A program made the translations under genes and the position numbers. Below, piece after piece: positions 55,563 through 64,000 of a stretch of DNA of 64,000 nt (its first letter is position 1; the number at the start of each line of letters is the position of its first letter). This DNA comes from JAHZKN01 sp965250205 (lineage in GTDB: Bacteria > Pseudomonadota > Alphaproteobacteria > Rhizobiales > Hyphomicrobiaceae). The stretch is from positions 124,001 through 188,000 of the forward strand of contig CBDFNK010000023.1 of NCBI GenBank assembly GCA_965250205.1. Direction: 5' to 3'. The notes below the pieces were generated by a model. The model was not told where the DNA came from, did no database searches, and saw only the letters and a program-made list of their open reading frames with translations.

Positions 55563-57380
55563 TTATTTTAAGGGCCGCGCGCGCTGCATTCCGCGCACAG
55601 AATTACCAAGATAAATCGCTTCTGCATGGTCAAGATCGGCCAACGTCAGGTTGGCTTCTTTTGCTTTTCCAGTGGCGAGAAGTTCGGCGCGTAATGTGCC
55701 GGGTAACAACCCGTTTTCGAGAGCTGGTGTCAGCAATTGACCATCTTTCTCAATAAAGACCGTGCTGCGGCTTCCCTCTGCCAGCGCACCATTTTCATTA
55801 AGGTAGATCACGTCATCGGCGCCATGCGTATCGTGATGGAGCTGCCATTCGCGGTCATAGAGCTCGCGCCGTGTGGTCTTGTGGTAGAGCAAGGCATCGG
55901 CGGAATCGAGGCGCGTTTCAGAGATGACATAACCGATGACTAGATCTTTGGTGGTCGCTTCAATGGGCGTTATCGTGACAGAAACAGCGCCTAGCTCATT
56001 GAGCAACAGGCGGACACGCAGGCGCGGTTTTTTCTCGTTTTTAACCGCCGTCTTGAGTGCATCTTCAATTTTGTTTTGGGCGTAGGGAAAGTTGAAGTAT
56101 TGCGCCGAGCGCTGGAGGCGCTGAAGATGGCGATCCAACAACCAAAAACCATCTTCTTGAGTGTGCAACATCGTCTCAATGAGTTCGAGTTGTTTGGGTG
56201 GGTCGGTAAGGAATTTCATCTTCAACAGGCATTCGGCGTACTCCTTGGCGCCGCCAGAGTCATAAACGACACCAGAACCAATCCCCATTTCACCCCTACC
56301 ATCACGAAACACAACAGGTGTGCGAATGGCAACATTGAACAAGGCGCGTTGGTCCGGCGCGATATGACCGATGGCACCGCAATAGACACCGCGGGCTTCG
56401 GTTTCATACTGTCGGATCAATTCCATTGCGCGGATCTTTGGGGCCCCGGTGACGGAGCCTGGTGAAAAAATGCCAGCCAGAAGCTCTTTCAAGCCAAGTT
56501 TGTCTTGCAAGGTGGCCTTCACGCCGGATGTCATTTGATGCAGCGTTGGATACGTTTCAACCGTGAACAAATCCGTCACTTCAACGCTGCCAATTTCGGA
56601 AATGCGCCCTAAATCATTGCGCATGAGATCAACAATCATCAAATTCTCTGCACGCTGTTTGGCATCGCTGGCCAAGATGCGTTTGGCTTCTGCGTCGGCT
56701 TCCAGCGTGCCAGCGCGCGGCGCTGTTCCCTTCATGGGGCGGGTGGAAATGACCTTGCTATTCTGCTCTATAAATAGTTCCGGGCTTGCGGAAAGCACTG
56801 TGACGGCGCCGGTATCGACAATGCCTGCATAGGCGACGCGCTGGCGGCGGCGCATGTCGCGGTAAAACGTGAGCGGTGAGCCATCAAGGCGAAAGCGGGC
56901 CTTGAACGTCAGGTTGAGTTGATAAATATCACCGGCGCGAATGTTCTCAATGACATCATCGAAACGCTTTTCATAGGCTGCCTGATCCCAGGCATGTTCG
57001 ACATCGGCAAAGTGATAGCTGCCGGATCGGGTGTGTGTGGCGAGCCATTGGTCAACTTCCGCCTCGCTCATTTCCCGTGGCTTTTTATAAAGCCCGAACC
57101 ACAACAACGGCACCGATCGCGTGGCCGGCAACAGGTGGGCAAGTTTAGGTTCAACGACATAGCCGAGTTCGTAGGAAAAGAAGCCCGCCGCGTGTAGTCC
57201 TTTTTTGCCTGCCTCTTCCAGTTGGTGAAGGGCGTCCGGCACCTGGTTGGGGTGGTCGGCTGCAACAATGGTAACCGGGTCTGAAAACAACAGCGAGGCA
57301 TTGTCGCCACCAGCTGAGTTGTCGAGCAGAACAAAGGTCTCTTCGAGGCCAGCGGGGTCTTGTGTCGCTGAGGCGTGCAT
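55563..57380 (-). CDS. pabB: aminodeoxychorismate synthase component I fused to aminodeoxychorismate lyase
   Basis: A 605-residue fusion. The first part (about residues 1-400) is PabB: AGDIYQLNLTFKARF, STRPMKGTAPRAGT, ENLMIVDLMRNDLGRIS, HQMTSGVKATL and GSVTGAPKIRAMELI. The last 200 residues are a class IV aminotransferase fold like PabC: the YHKTTRRELYDRE lysine region near 490, DDVIYLNENGALAEGSRSTV, then LLPGTLRAELLATGKA. Together they turn chorismate to p-aminobenzoate for folate; the glutaminase partner lies elsewhere. ATG 57380 is preferred over a start 26 codons earlier. Confidence 0.93.
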   Translation of the reverse strand: MHASATQDPAGLEETFVLLDNSAGGDNASLLFSDPVTIVAADHPNQVPDALHQLEEAGKKGLHAAGFFSYELGYVVEPKLAHLLPATRSVPLLWFGLYKKPREMSEAEVDQWLATHTRSGSYHFADVEHAWDQAAYEKRFDDVIENIRAGDIYQLNLTFKARFRLDGSPLTFYRDMRRRQRVAYAGIVDTGAVTVLSASPELFIEQNSKVISTRPMKGTAPRAGTLEADAEAKRILASDAKQRAENLMIVDLMRNDLGRISEIGSVEVTDLFTVETYPTLHQMTSGVKATLQDKLGLKELLAGIFSPGSVTGAPKIRAMELIRQYETEARGVYCGAIGHIAPDQRALFNVAIRTPVVFRDGRGEMGIGSGVVYDSGGAKEYAECLLKMKFLTDPPKQLELIETMLHTQEDGFWLLDRHLQRLQRSAQYFNFPYAQNKIEDALKTAVKNEKKPRLRVRLLLNELGAVSVTITPIEATTKDLVIGYVISETRLDSADALLYHKTTRRELYDREWQLHHDTHGADDVIYLNENGALAEGSRSTVFIEKDGQLLTPALENGLLPGTLRAELLATGKAKEANLTLADLDHAEAIYLGNSVRGMQRARPLK

Positions 57381-57825
57381 TTGATTAATTTTGGGTCCTG
57401 GCCGCAGACCTTGCCAACAGGTCGAACATGTATTTTGAGACGGTGCTGGCACCACCACCCTCGTGCAGTGCTTTAGACCAATATCACGTGCTTCGGAACC
57501 AGTTGCGTGTCAATTGCTTAGGCGGGATCGAAATTTGTTGGCGGTCCGTTGACTGGCAGTGCGATGGCGGGCGAGGGGGTTCGCCTGCCCTTGTGCGACA
57601 ATGCGCCAAGTGCGTGGCATGATGGGTCCGGCAGCCAGGCCTGTTTCGGACTTCCCAAGCTGACAATCCATGCTATAGAGCCGCCATTGGTTTGCTGACA
57701 TTGGCACCGACGCTTTGGTGCCCCGGCCGACTGGGCCTTGAGGCCTGGGTCTTGTCAGCACCTCCGAAAGTGCGCTCGGTTTAGGTCGTTTAGTTTTGAA
57801 CGGCAGCCTGAGCGATGATTGGTGA
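57381..57825. other. intergenic between pabB and tRNA-fMet
   Basis: About 445 bases with no supported coding frame. The promoter for pabB and that for the tRNA must lie here. Nothing else recognised. Confidence 0.4.
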
Positions 57826-57902
<77 letters not shown>

Positions 57903-57982
57903 AATATCAGAATAAAAACAATAGTTTGGGTTGATTTCTTAATAATTTAGATCATAAAGAATTGTGCTTGATCCTCTGGCTC

Positions 57983-58303
57983 TTAAGCCCGGATGCGATG
58001 TTTCCAATACCTGTATCCAAACACAATAAATCCAATCACCCACAGCAAAACCCAAGTCGTCAAAAAAGATCTAGTGGTGCTGCGTTGTTGAGTGATGTCA
58101 CCCGCTTGCCAAGGGTACGAGTAAGCCCACGCCAAAGCGATGCCTAGCAATACGAAAACGACCCAAACCCACGACAGTCTCTTCAAATACAAAACGCCTT
58201 CTCGACTTGCAGATCGCTGAATAAGAAACGTGACCAAGCCGATTGGCAATGCGGGAAGCATTGTCACGAAACTCCAGAAAAGAAGGGCGAATATGTCGTC
58301 CAT
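57983..58303 (-). CDS. three-helix membrane protein of unknown function
   Basis: A 106-residue protein with three hydrophobic segments (FALLFWSFVTMLPALPIGLV, VWVVFVLLGIALAWAYSY and WVLLWVIGFIVFGYRYWK). No family recognised. It follows a chimeric frame that includes the tail of another unknown gene on the same strand, and could be the second gene of a former operon. Confidence 0.6.
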   Translation of the reverse strand: MDDIFALLFWSFVTMLPALPIGLVTFLIQRSASREGVLYLKRLSWVWVVFVLLGIALAWAYSYPWQAGDITQQRSTTRSFLTTWVLLWVIGFIVFGYRYWKHRIRA

Positions 58304-58354
58304 TGAGTTTTGGCTTTCAGTCCTGCGAAGAGATATCTGTAAAAGGTATCAGCC

Positions 58355-58804
58355 CTATCCACACTGTGCCTTTCCATCATATTCCTGTATTCGGAGGCGC
58401 TTTAGTTCGACAGAACTGTAGTTTTCTCTGAGTTCTAGCCAAGCATCTTTCTGGCCCTGAAACTCCAAAGCGGAAAATGCTCTTCTTAAGGCGCTGTCTT
58501 TTCCAGATTGACTTGCATTTTGGGGCAGAGACTTTGCTGCTTCCAATACAAGTTGCGTTAGGTTTTTTATCCAGCGTGGATTGCTGTCTTGCGGGATGCC
58601 AATCGGTGCGCGCGTGCCAACCGCCCGTTTGCGCCCACTACGTTTGCGCACGGCCAACCGCTCTTCCTTGTAGATCCGATAGAGCTTCTTGTGGTTCACC
58701 TGTATGCCCTCGCGCTTCAACAGCAGATGTAAACGCCGGTAGCCGAACCGGCGGCGCTCAGCCGCCAATGACTTTAAGCGCGTGCGGCAGCATATGCTAA
58801 GCAA
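58355..58804 (-). pseudogene. IS3-family transposase fragment fused to the tail of an unknown gene
   Basis: The first half is an internal piece of an IS3-type OrfB: SLAAERRRFGYRRLHLLLKR, EGIQVNHKKLYRIYKEERL and RKRAVGTRAPIGIPQ, the region just before the catalytic core. After NPRW it changes abruptly to a different sequence (IKNLTQLVLEAAKSLPQNA ... AFSALEFQGQKDAW ... YDGKAQCG) that looks like the C-terminal 70 residues of an unrelated protein. So an IS3 fragment replaced the start of a gene whose tail remains. Confidence 0.75.
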
Positions 58805-58808
58805 GCAG

Positions 58809-58982
58809 ATGATCGATAAAAAACACCATGACCATTTGCAAAAATTTGAAAATGGCGAAGAGTTATTTTCCGCGAATACGTTAAACGCCTATGTGCACAG
58901 CAATGACTTCTTTCCCTCAGAAAATCATTTGAAAGATATGTGGGATACCCTTGAGAAGTTTGTCATCGTTTGTGTGAAGTAG
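58809..58982 (+). CDS. possible small ORF or gene remnant
   Basis: A 57-residue frame starting MIDKKHHDHLQKFENGEELF and ending TLEKFVIVCVK. It reads like protein, but its start lies within a few bases of the IS3 fragment edge, so it may be the 3' end of a gene cut by that insertion. No family recognised. Confidence 0.35.
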   Translation: MIDKKHHDHLQKFENGEELFSANTLNAYVHSNDFFPSENHLKDMWDTLEKFVIVCVK

Positions 58983-59003
58983 AGATAGCTCAATCTTTGT
59001 TTT

Positions 59004-59216
59004 TCATTCTGTCAGATTCTTGTCTTCTAAATTGTGGCAAGCTCTTATTTTGACGACGGATCTCGATGCGGAATTCCGCAGCCCCAGTTCAATTCGTCCA
59101 ACAAACAAAATTTTCAGAGTTGCCATCACGATTTTCATCATGAAACTCAGAATGTCCGTCATCATAATCTTTGGGCACCAGTCGCATGCCGAAAATACCA
59201 GTCTAGTAAAATCCAT
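59004..59216 (-). CDS. possible small ORF downstream of the Cys-repeat peptide
   Basis: A 70-residue frame whose ATG overlaps the stop of the peptide gene (TAATG). It reads MDFTRLVFSACDWCPKIMMT and a hydrophobic, Met-rich stretch. In another frame of the same DNA a 32-residue peptide (59187-59089) reads MRLVPKDYDDGHSEFHDENR and ends in SENFVCWTN, with an Asp/Glu/Asn-rich composition closer to the repeat peptide. Only one of the two can be the real product, or neither. The overlap favours the longer frame, composition the shorter. Confidence 0.3.
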   Translation of the reverse strand: MDFTRLVFSACDWCPKIMMTDILSFMMKIVMATLKILFVGRIELGLRNSASRSVVKIRACHNLEDKNLTE

Positions 59217-59482
59217 TACTCAGGTTTTGCGTCAGAGTCCCAAAGTTTACACCAATCCGCAGTATCACATCTTACGCAAATATCACCATCGTCACACCAA
59301 ACACAGATGTCCCGAAGGGCGCAACCGACCGCATTTTTAGTATCAGTATTTTTAGCGAGCACCGATAATCGTTGTATCAGAGCTTGGGAAATGACTATCT
59401 TCTTTCCCACTTTGGTCTGCAAATCTCGAAGAATTTTGTCAATATTAGGTAAGTCATCGGGATCAGAGCTATCGTCGGTCAT
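59216..59482 (-). CDS. Cys/Asp-repeat peptide, candidate substrate of the radical SAM enzyme
   Basis: An 88-residue protein whose ATG (59482) overlaps the radical SAM stop by 4 bases (ATGA). The first 50 residues are a polar, helical leader-like region (LPNIDKILRDLQTKVGKKIV, then ISQALIQRLSVLAKN). The tail holds three tandem nine-residue units at 58-66, 67-75 and 76-84: DICVWCDDG, DICVRCDTA and DWCKLWDSD. Cysteines are at 54, 60, 63, 69, 72 and 78, alternately six and three apart. No such peptide family is known to me. A ribosomally made, radical-SAM-modified product is the natural reading; a small metal-binding partner protein is the alternative. Confidence 0.8.
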   Translation of the reverse strand: MTDDSSDPDDLPNIDKILRDLQTKVGKKIVISQALIQRLSVLAKNTDTKNAVGCALRDICVWCDDGDICVRCDTADWCKLWDSDAKPE

Positions 59483-60666
59483 TTGGAAATCTCCCGGTGA
59501 ATATGTTGGTGACTTCGATTGTACCTGTTCCAAAAACGTAAATAATTATGCGTCTCATCAGCTACCGATAACATTATACCCTCAATCCTACCAATGATGC
59601 TAGGGGGTAGGGTCGGGTCGCCAGTCGCGTTATGATTGATGGCCATGCACGAGCCGCCGCACACAGATTTTATCAAACAAGAACTGCACTTCACTTCAAC
59701 TGGGGAATTATTGATAAACGAAGAACATCCTTTCTTTGACGTACTTTTATTTGCTGTTACATAAAACCTGCGTCGTTCATCATCAATACCGTTGAATACT
59801 GATCCAATACGAACGCTTGAATCTTTATCAAAGTACCCCGGATATCGATGGCATGGATACAGGTCACCGACTACGTTGACAAAAACAAATGTAGTTCCCG
59901 CACCACACCCGTACAACCGTTTAGGGCGGCAAGCTAATTCTACACCATGAGTTTCATCAACTTCAAATCCTGACAACGATATCTTGTTTCCAGAAAGGTG
60001 CTCTCGTATATAAAACGCTGCGACTTCCAGCCATTGAGCACCGTAGGTTTCAATATCTTTCTCAGACCAATCATCTTCCGCAACTATGCTAGTTGCAATT
60101 CTACTTATTCCCAAGTCAATGAAAGATTTTATACTATTACTCAAATCAGGTAGTGTTTTAGTGCTTATTGTCATGCGGACACGAAAATTTGGCGCAGATT
60201 TTAGGCGGTCAATATTTTTTAAAATGTTTTGATAAGAACCATGGCCGTTATGACCTTTTCGAAAACGATTGTGAGCGCTTTGGTTGCCGTCCAAGCTCAA
60301 TGTTGTGCTGACCTTAAAATGTTTGCACAACTGCAACATTTTCTTGTCAAAATTGACGCCATTTGTGGTTATAGAAAAAGATATATCTTTCTCATTTTCC
60401 TTTGCTCGTTTAGTAGCTTTTTCGCAAATATATTTAATGCGATCTGGGAACAGAGTTGGCTCACCACCAAACAGATTTATGTGCCAATTGGCTTGAGATG
60501 AATCACTGTATTGCTCAAGCATATTTAGTGAGCAATCGATGGCATCGTATGATATTGCAAGAGGTTCCTTGTTTTTAAAGTAGCAATATGAGCATGCCAA
60601 ATTGCACGCATCAGTTACTTGCAGTGACAATCCTTGCAGCGCTGGTAATGGTTCCATTTTTGACAT
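59479..60666 (-). CDS. radical SAM/SPASM peptide maturase
   Basis: A 395-residue enzyme. The SAM-binding 4Fe-4S motif is CNLACSYC (Cys21, 25, 28), followed by NLFGGEPTLF and SITTNGVNF. The C-terminal SPASM domain has the auxiliary cluster cysteines: CRPKRLYGCGAG, DLYPCHRYPG, then KCSSCLIKSVCGGSCMA (CxxCx5CGGxC). Such enzymes form thioether, carbon-carbon or ether bonds in peptides, or mature sulfatases. The coupled repeat peptide downstream supports a peptide substrate. It is AT-rich compared with the neighbourhood, and the SPASM arrangement differs from PqqE, so it is unlikely to serve the distant pqqA. Confidence 0.93.
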   Translation of the reverse strand: MSKMEPLPALQGLSLQVTDACNLACSYCYFKNKEPLAISYDAIDCSLNMLEQYSDSSQANWHINLFGGEPTLFPDRIKYICEKATKRAKENEKDISFSITTNGVNFDKKMLQLCKHFKVSTTLSLDGNQSAHNRFRKGHNGHGSYQNILKNIDRLKSAPNFRVRMTISTKTLPDLSNSIKSFIDLGISRIATSIVAEDDWSEKDIETYGAQWLEVAAFYIREHLSGNKISLSGFEVDETHGVELACRPKRLYGCGAGTTFVFVNVVGDLYPCHRYPGYFDKDSSVRIGSVFNGIDDERRRFYVTANKSTSKKGCSSFINNSPVEVKCSSCLIKSVCGGSCMAINHNATGDPTLPPSIIGRIEGIMLSVADETHNYLRFWNRYNRSHQHIHREISK

Positions 60667-60840
60667 GTCTCACCCGCAACTAGTTTAGTGATTAGCGCAT
60701 TTCCAATTGGGATCATGGTGATGCTAAATACATATGGTTTCTACCGTACTTTGCCAAAAAAGGAAGGGCAGTCAATGTTTCGAAACGGATGGGTCAGCTT
60801 GTTTCAGTCTTGGAAGACGCTTCTCCGAAGTCAAATAGAA

Positions 60841-61293
60841 CTACAGACCCAGCATGGGACTCTTTTTTAGTAGACCTTTGGTCCGCTCAAAGGTCTGGCG
60901 TTGTGAGTGTTCAGCTTCACGTCCCGCCATTTGCATATAACGTGCGATAGCCGTGTTAAGTGCTTTTGTGGGCAACGTTATGTTTGCACAAGCGTCTGCG
61001 CCAAAGCCGCATTGCACGGCAAGGGCCATGGCCATAATTGACAAAATATTTGTGTTCCGCACCAAAGTTTCAGATCTCCAATCGAAGGATTTATGCCTAC
61101 CATCAGACTCAAATCTCACCAATGTCGTACGCTCCCGACTCAACATCGACCACCAGCTCAGGACATTAACGTGCCGATGTAGTTGGAGAGTACTGTTTAA
61201 TTCGCAGGTTTCACCTTGAATTCTAGAATATAATACTTGATAGTCTGCGCTCAAATTTAGAGATGCCCAATGACTGGATCTAGACCAATGCAC
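60841..61293 (-). CDS. uncertain ORF of unknown function
   Basis: A 150-codon frame upstream of the radical SAM gene, same strand. The last 65 residues read like protein (ALAVQCGFGADACANITLPT, then KALNTAIARYMQMAGREAEH), the first part less so, and the frame overlaps the start of the divergent Tim44-like pseudogene. The real gene may start at an internal ATG near 61035. No family recognised. Confidence 0.4.
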   Translation of the reverse strand: MHWSRSSHWASLNLSADYQVLYSRIQGETCELNSTLQLHRHVNVLSWWSMLSRERTTLVRFESDGRHKSFDWRSETLVRNTNILSIMAMALAVQCGFGADACANITLPTKALNTAIARYMQMAGREAEHSQRQTFERTKGLLKKSPMLGL

Positions 61294-62046
61294 AATCGAA
61301 ACACGATTTTGGGCCTAAGCACGGTCATCCTACTATTGACCCTCATTTCGGTGGACCCGGTTTTTGCAGCACCGGGTGGCCGCATTGCGGAGGCGATGTT
61401 TGAATCATTTTGGGGCAAACTTTTCATGCTCTTGTTGGTGATTATTTTTTCGCCCCTGATTGCCTACGTTTATCTTCGTGAATGGCTTACAGTGCGCAAG
61501 ACATCCAAAGACCTGCGTTTTATGGCGCAGCACGCTCCGTATTTTGAAGTCATGCGCATTAAAGAGCGTGCAACAGATTGTGTACACAGGGTTCATTCAG
61601 CTTGGAGCAAGGAAGACGTTGGTGAGGCCAGCAAGTGGATGACCAACTGGTATTGGCAAAAATCAGCAGTTGGCCCACATCAACAGATGGGAGCGAGAAG
61701 GCCTCGTGAACGTATGTAATCTGGAGACTGTAGAAAGAATTCGTCCACTATTATTCGTCCACCGCAATGATGGTGGAGAGCATGAAGGGTCTCTTGTGGT
61801 TTTACAAGTCAGCGTGAAGTTACAAGATTATTTGGCCGAACGTGAAACCACACAAGATTGTTGAAGGCTCTAAAAAAATCAAAGAGATGGAAAACAATTG
61901 GGACTATGACACTCGTTGAAGGCCAATGGGTGGTGTCTAACATCGAAGATAGTGCGGTACTTGAATATGCGCGATTAGCTAAAGAGTTACCCGCCATAGA
62001 AACAACGCTCTTAAATCCAACACACCTTCAGGTAAATAAGAATTGA
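61288..62046 (+). pseudogene. Tim44-like domain protein gene with frameshifts
   Basis: Starts with a signal sequence (TILGLSTVILLLTLISVDPV) and a membrane helix (KLFMLLLVIIFSPLIAYVYL), then a Tim44-like domain: APYFEVMRIKERATDCVHRV and WSKEDVGEASKWMTNWYW. Removing one A from the run near 61659 gives NQQLAHINRWEREGLVNVCN, and the domain continues LFVHRNDGGEHEGSLVVLQV. Two more shifts near 61850 and 61895 lead through KIVEGSKKIKEME to MTLVEGQWVVSNIEDSAVLE. All parts are in order, so this is a recently broken gene or a stretch of sequencing error. Confidence 0.7.
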
Positions 62047-62056
62047 TTTAGGCTTG

Positions 62057-62797
62057 ATGGTTGGTCGGGAAATAGTTCTGTATAGGAAATGGCGGGTAAA
62101 AGCGTTGTGCCTCGTTATTGCGATGCTGATGCTCGCAGCATGTGCGAACACGACAAGTCTATCGTCGTCGGTAGAAGCGGGAATCGAGACTTCTGCACTA
62201 CAAGGAAAACCAATCACTACATTGCCGCGTTTGCCCAAGCCAAAGTGTCGTTCTGGGACTGCCAAGCTCTATGACGAATGCACAAATCAGATGACAAATA
62301 TTTCAAGATGCTCTTGCGCAGGCTCAACTCGAAAACAAAGTGTTATTGGTTTCCTATGGTGCTGAATGGTGCATTTGGTGTCATGTGTTTGCCCAATATG
62401 TAGAGGGGCGCACGTCTAAGTTTACCTACACCTATGGCCGCCCGAATACCCCTGAAGCAAAAGAAAACATCGACGCTTCACGAACGCGCCAAAGGCAATG
62501 TTGCTGATGGAGCAAGAGCCCTCAATACCTTTGTCGCAGAGTCGTTCGTGCTTGTGCATAATTGATGCTCAATACGCACCGAATGGCCGTGCAGTGCTAA
62601 AAAATACCGGTGCAGACCGCCACTTTGACCATGGCATTCCGTTCGTGTTTACAGTGTCAAAGACTGGGAAATACTCGGCCAATATGACGTCAAAACGAGT
62701 TGAAATTCGCCGCGATACAATGGATTGGTATCGTGGCTATAACAGGACCAAGCTGCTGAAAGAGTTAGGGGTGATGCACTCCGAGGCTCACGCTTAA
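62057..62797 (+). pseudogene. thioredoxin-fold lipoprotein gene with frameshifts
   Basis: Starts with a lipoprotein signal (LCLVIAMLMLAAC, lipobox LAAC). In changing frames it continues TIFQDALAQAQLENKVLLVS, the redox motif GAEWCIWCHVFAQYV (CxxC), TYGRPNTPEAKENIDA, then HERAKGNVADGARALNTFVA, HIDAQYAPNGRAVLKNTGAD, GIPFVFTVSKTGKY and a C-terminal helix to the stop at 62797. At least three one-base shifts (near 62302, 62473 and 62561) are needed. It follows the Tim44-like pseudogene directly and may have formed one operon with it. Confidence 0.7.
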
Positions 62798-62999
62798 AAA
62801 CCATCTTCCAGGTAAGAAATGAACACCACAGATTACAAAACAACACGTTCAAAATCCGCCCGAAACGGACTTGTGCGAAATGCGATTTGCAGGCACAAAA
62901 TTGCCTTTGAGGTTAGCCAAAATTTCTTGTTGTCCAGCGGTTGTTGCTTTGATTAGGCTAACTGGGATTTTGACTACAGCGTGTCGGGCGAATTTTGTG

Positions 63000-63635
63000 T
63001 CAATTCGGGTTCCTACAGAGCATTGCCAATGCAGGTAGCAAGCGCAGCGCCTGGTCAAGCTTGTCGTCATCCAATGCGGCGCGCAGGCGTCGTCGCTGGT
63101 TAATCCATTTCAAATCTGAATTTGAAACATGCGCAGCCGATTGACGGGGGTTTATGAAGGTCAGTTTGAGAGCTAAATCATCAGCAAGTTTTTGCAGGTA
63201 ATCGCGCTGAAAGTCATTAAAAAGACCTCCATAAATCACGTTGCTGACCTCAAATACTTTCTTAAGTGCAACGCCGTTCTGCTGGCAAACTGCACGATAG
63301 ATGAGAAACCGAAGAGGTTTAGAGAGTGGGTTGAGGCGGATTCCGCCGGGTGATTTCCAATCGAATGCCCGATGATCAAAATCGGTCTGGAGATACTGGC
63401 CGTTTAGGCGGTAGGTGGTTGACGTTTTCGCCGTCTTTGCCAACACCTGATCAATCTCGCGAAGAACCTTGGTGAGGTCAAATGCCTTGCTTTGTGTCGG
63501 ATCTGCGTGTGGCGTGCCTGCCGGGGCCGCCATCAACAAACAGCCCGCCAGGATCAGGCTGACAACCGCAGGCGCAACGTCTCGAAAGGTCAGAGTTGTC
63601 CCCACTGGCCGGTGTTCCGTTATTCTACATCGCAT
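63000..63635 (-). CDS. secreted protein of unknown function
   Basis: A 211-residue protein with an N-terminal hydrophobic segment (VVSLILAGCLLMAAPAG) that is probably a signal peptide; the true start may be an internal codon. The mature part is helical and basic (KVFEVSNVIYGGLFNDFQRD; LKWINQRRRLRAALDDDKL). No family recognised. Convergent with nothing obvious; divergent from the coiled-coil ORF that follows. Confidence 0.55.
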   Translation of the reverse strand: MRCRITEHRPVGTTLTFRDVAPAVVSLILAGCLLMAAPAGTPHADPTQSKAFDLTKVLREIDQVLAKTAKTSTTYRLNGQYLQTDFDHRAFDWKSPGGIRLNPLSKPLRFLIYRAVCQQNGVALKKVFEVSNVIYGGLFNDFQRDYLQKLADDLALKLTFINPRQSAAHVSNSDLKWINQRRRLRAALDDDKLDQALRLLPALAMLCRNPN

Positions 63636-63786
63636 ATCGACATGTAAGTGTAACAGGCGTCATCAATGCAAGACAGAAAAAATCTTCACCCAACGGGTTA
63701 TTGTTCAAATATCCGAAATCTCCATCAGGCCGCGCGGGCGCAACTGGAGACACTGAAGGCGGAGCGGCAAAGGGCTGGTCTAAAGA

Positions 63787-63981
63787 GTGGACGAGACGCA
63801 ACGCCCCTTTTTTGAAAAAATTGATCCTGCCCAAGAACACCAGTTGCGCGTTGAGGCAGATGAAGCCTTGCGTGAAGTTCAGAGAATTGAGTCCGAGTTG
63901 GAACGTGTCGAAGAGCAGCTTAAAGCGTATGGAAATGACTATGTGATTTCGGGTTGCCAGCAGGTTTTGGGGTCGCTTTAA
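63787..63981 (+). CDS. small coiled-coil protein of unknown function
   Basis: A 64-residue protein (GTG 63787) dominated by one heptad helix (LREVQRIESELERVEEQLKA) and ending GCQQVLGSL. Composition is strongly protein-like. No family recognised. It is the last complete gene in the window. Confidence 0.5.
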   Translation: MDETQRPFFEKIDPAQEHQLRVEADEALREVQRIESELERVEEQLKAYGNDYVISGCQQVLGSL

Positions 63982-64000
63982 GGCCTGGGATCAGCGACTG

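Noticed and set aside
59034..59597. A 187-residue protein on the plus strand opposite the repeat peptide
   Set aside because: It is antisense to the coupled radical SAM/peptide genes, rich in Ser, His and Gln without domain pattern, and lacks a ribosome binding site.

Overview
The window looks like the chromosome of an alphaproteobacterium, probably Hyphomicrobiales or a close relative. The support is a class I lysyl-tRNA synthetase, the TauE/TIGR02186 pair, a DUF6460 protein, a PodJ-like Sel1-repeat protein, the ligase-associated nuclease PdeM beside an Lhr helicase remnant, a PqqA peptide, a PabB-PabC fusion and intermediate GC content. All family names come from reading motifs; no database search was run.

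Layout. 1-4.4 kb: the end of an O6-methylguanine methyltransferase, a membrane-anchored unknown, an intact IS1182-type element, a broken IS1182-type transposase and an intact IS1595-type element. 4.4-8.0 kb: the dTDP-rhamnose operon rfbC-B-D-A. 8.0-23.8 kb: an accessory region. It holds ardA with a coupled small ORF, an AT-rich set (interrupted secreted peptide, lipoprotein, 717-aa unknown, serine hydrolase), a Fic protein with a palindromic operator, toxin and ankyrin-repeat genes in various states of decay, and the scar of a conjugative element. The scar contains a SprT-like gene, three to four membrane genes and a VirD4/TraG start fused to the end of a large serine recombinase, which abuts tRNA-Arg(CCG). 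24-28 kb: a broken secreted gene, the TrmO-like methyltransferase and polA, which carries a frameshifting 4-bp duplication. 28.4-34.8 kb: an orphan pqqA, an acyltransferase, two inverted arrays of hairpin repeats around one secreted coiled-coil gene, and the large Sel1 protein. 35-58 kb: mostly housekeeping and envelope genes (TauE, PdeM, DUF952-pyrD-arsC, a GmrSD-like nuclease, lysyl-tRNA synthetase, cytochrome b561, YceI, a DevBCA exporter, DUF2147, an esterase, PabBC, tRNA-fMet). 58-62.8 kb: an IS3 scar, a radical SAM/SPASM maturase coupled to a Cys/Asp-repeat peptide, and two frameshifted genes (Tim44-like and thioredoxin-like).

The best candidate for an undescribed system is the radical SAM pair at 59.2-60.7 kb. 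The maturase stop codon overlaps the start codon of an 88-residue peptide whose tail is three tandem nine-residue units of the form D-[I/W]-C-x-x-[C/W]-D-x-x. Other points of interest are the ardA-coupled small ORF, the AT-rich hydrolase cluster, the hairpin arrays, a dispersed intergenic repeat whose CTAG ends supply stop codons, and the many genes broken by small indels.
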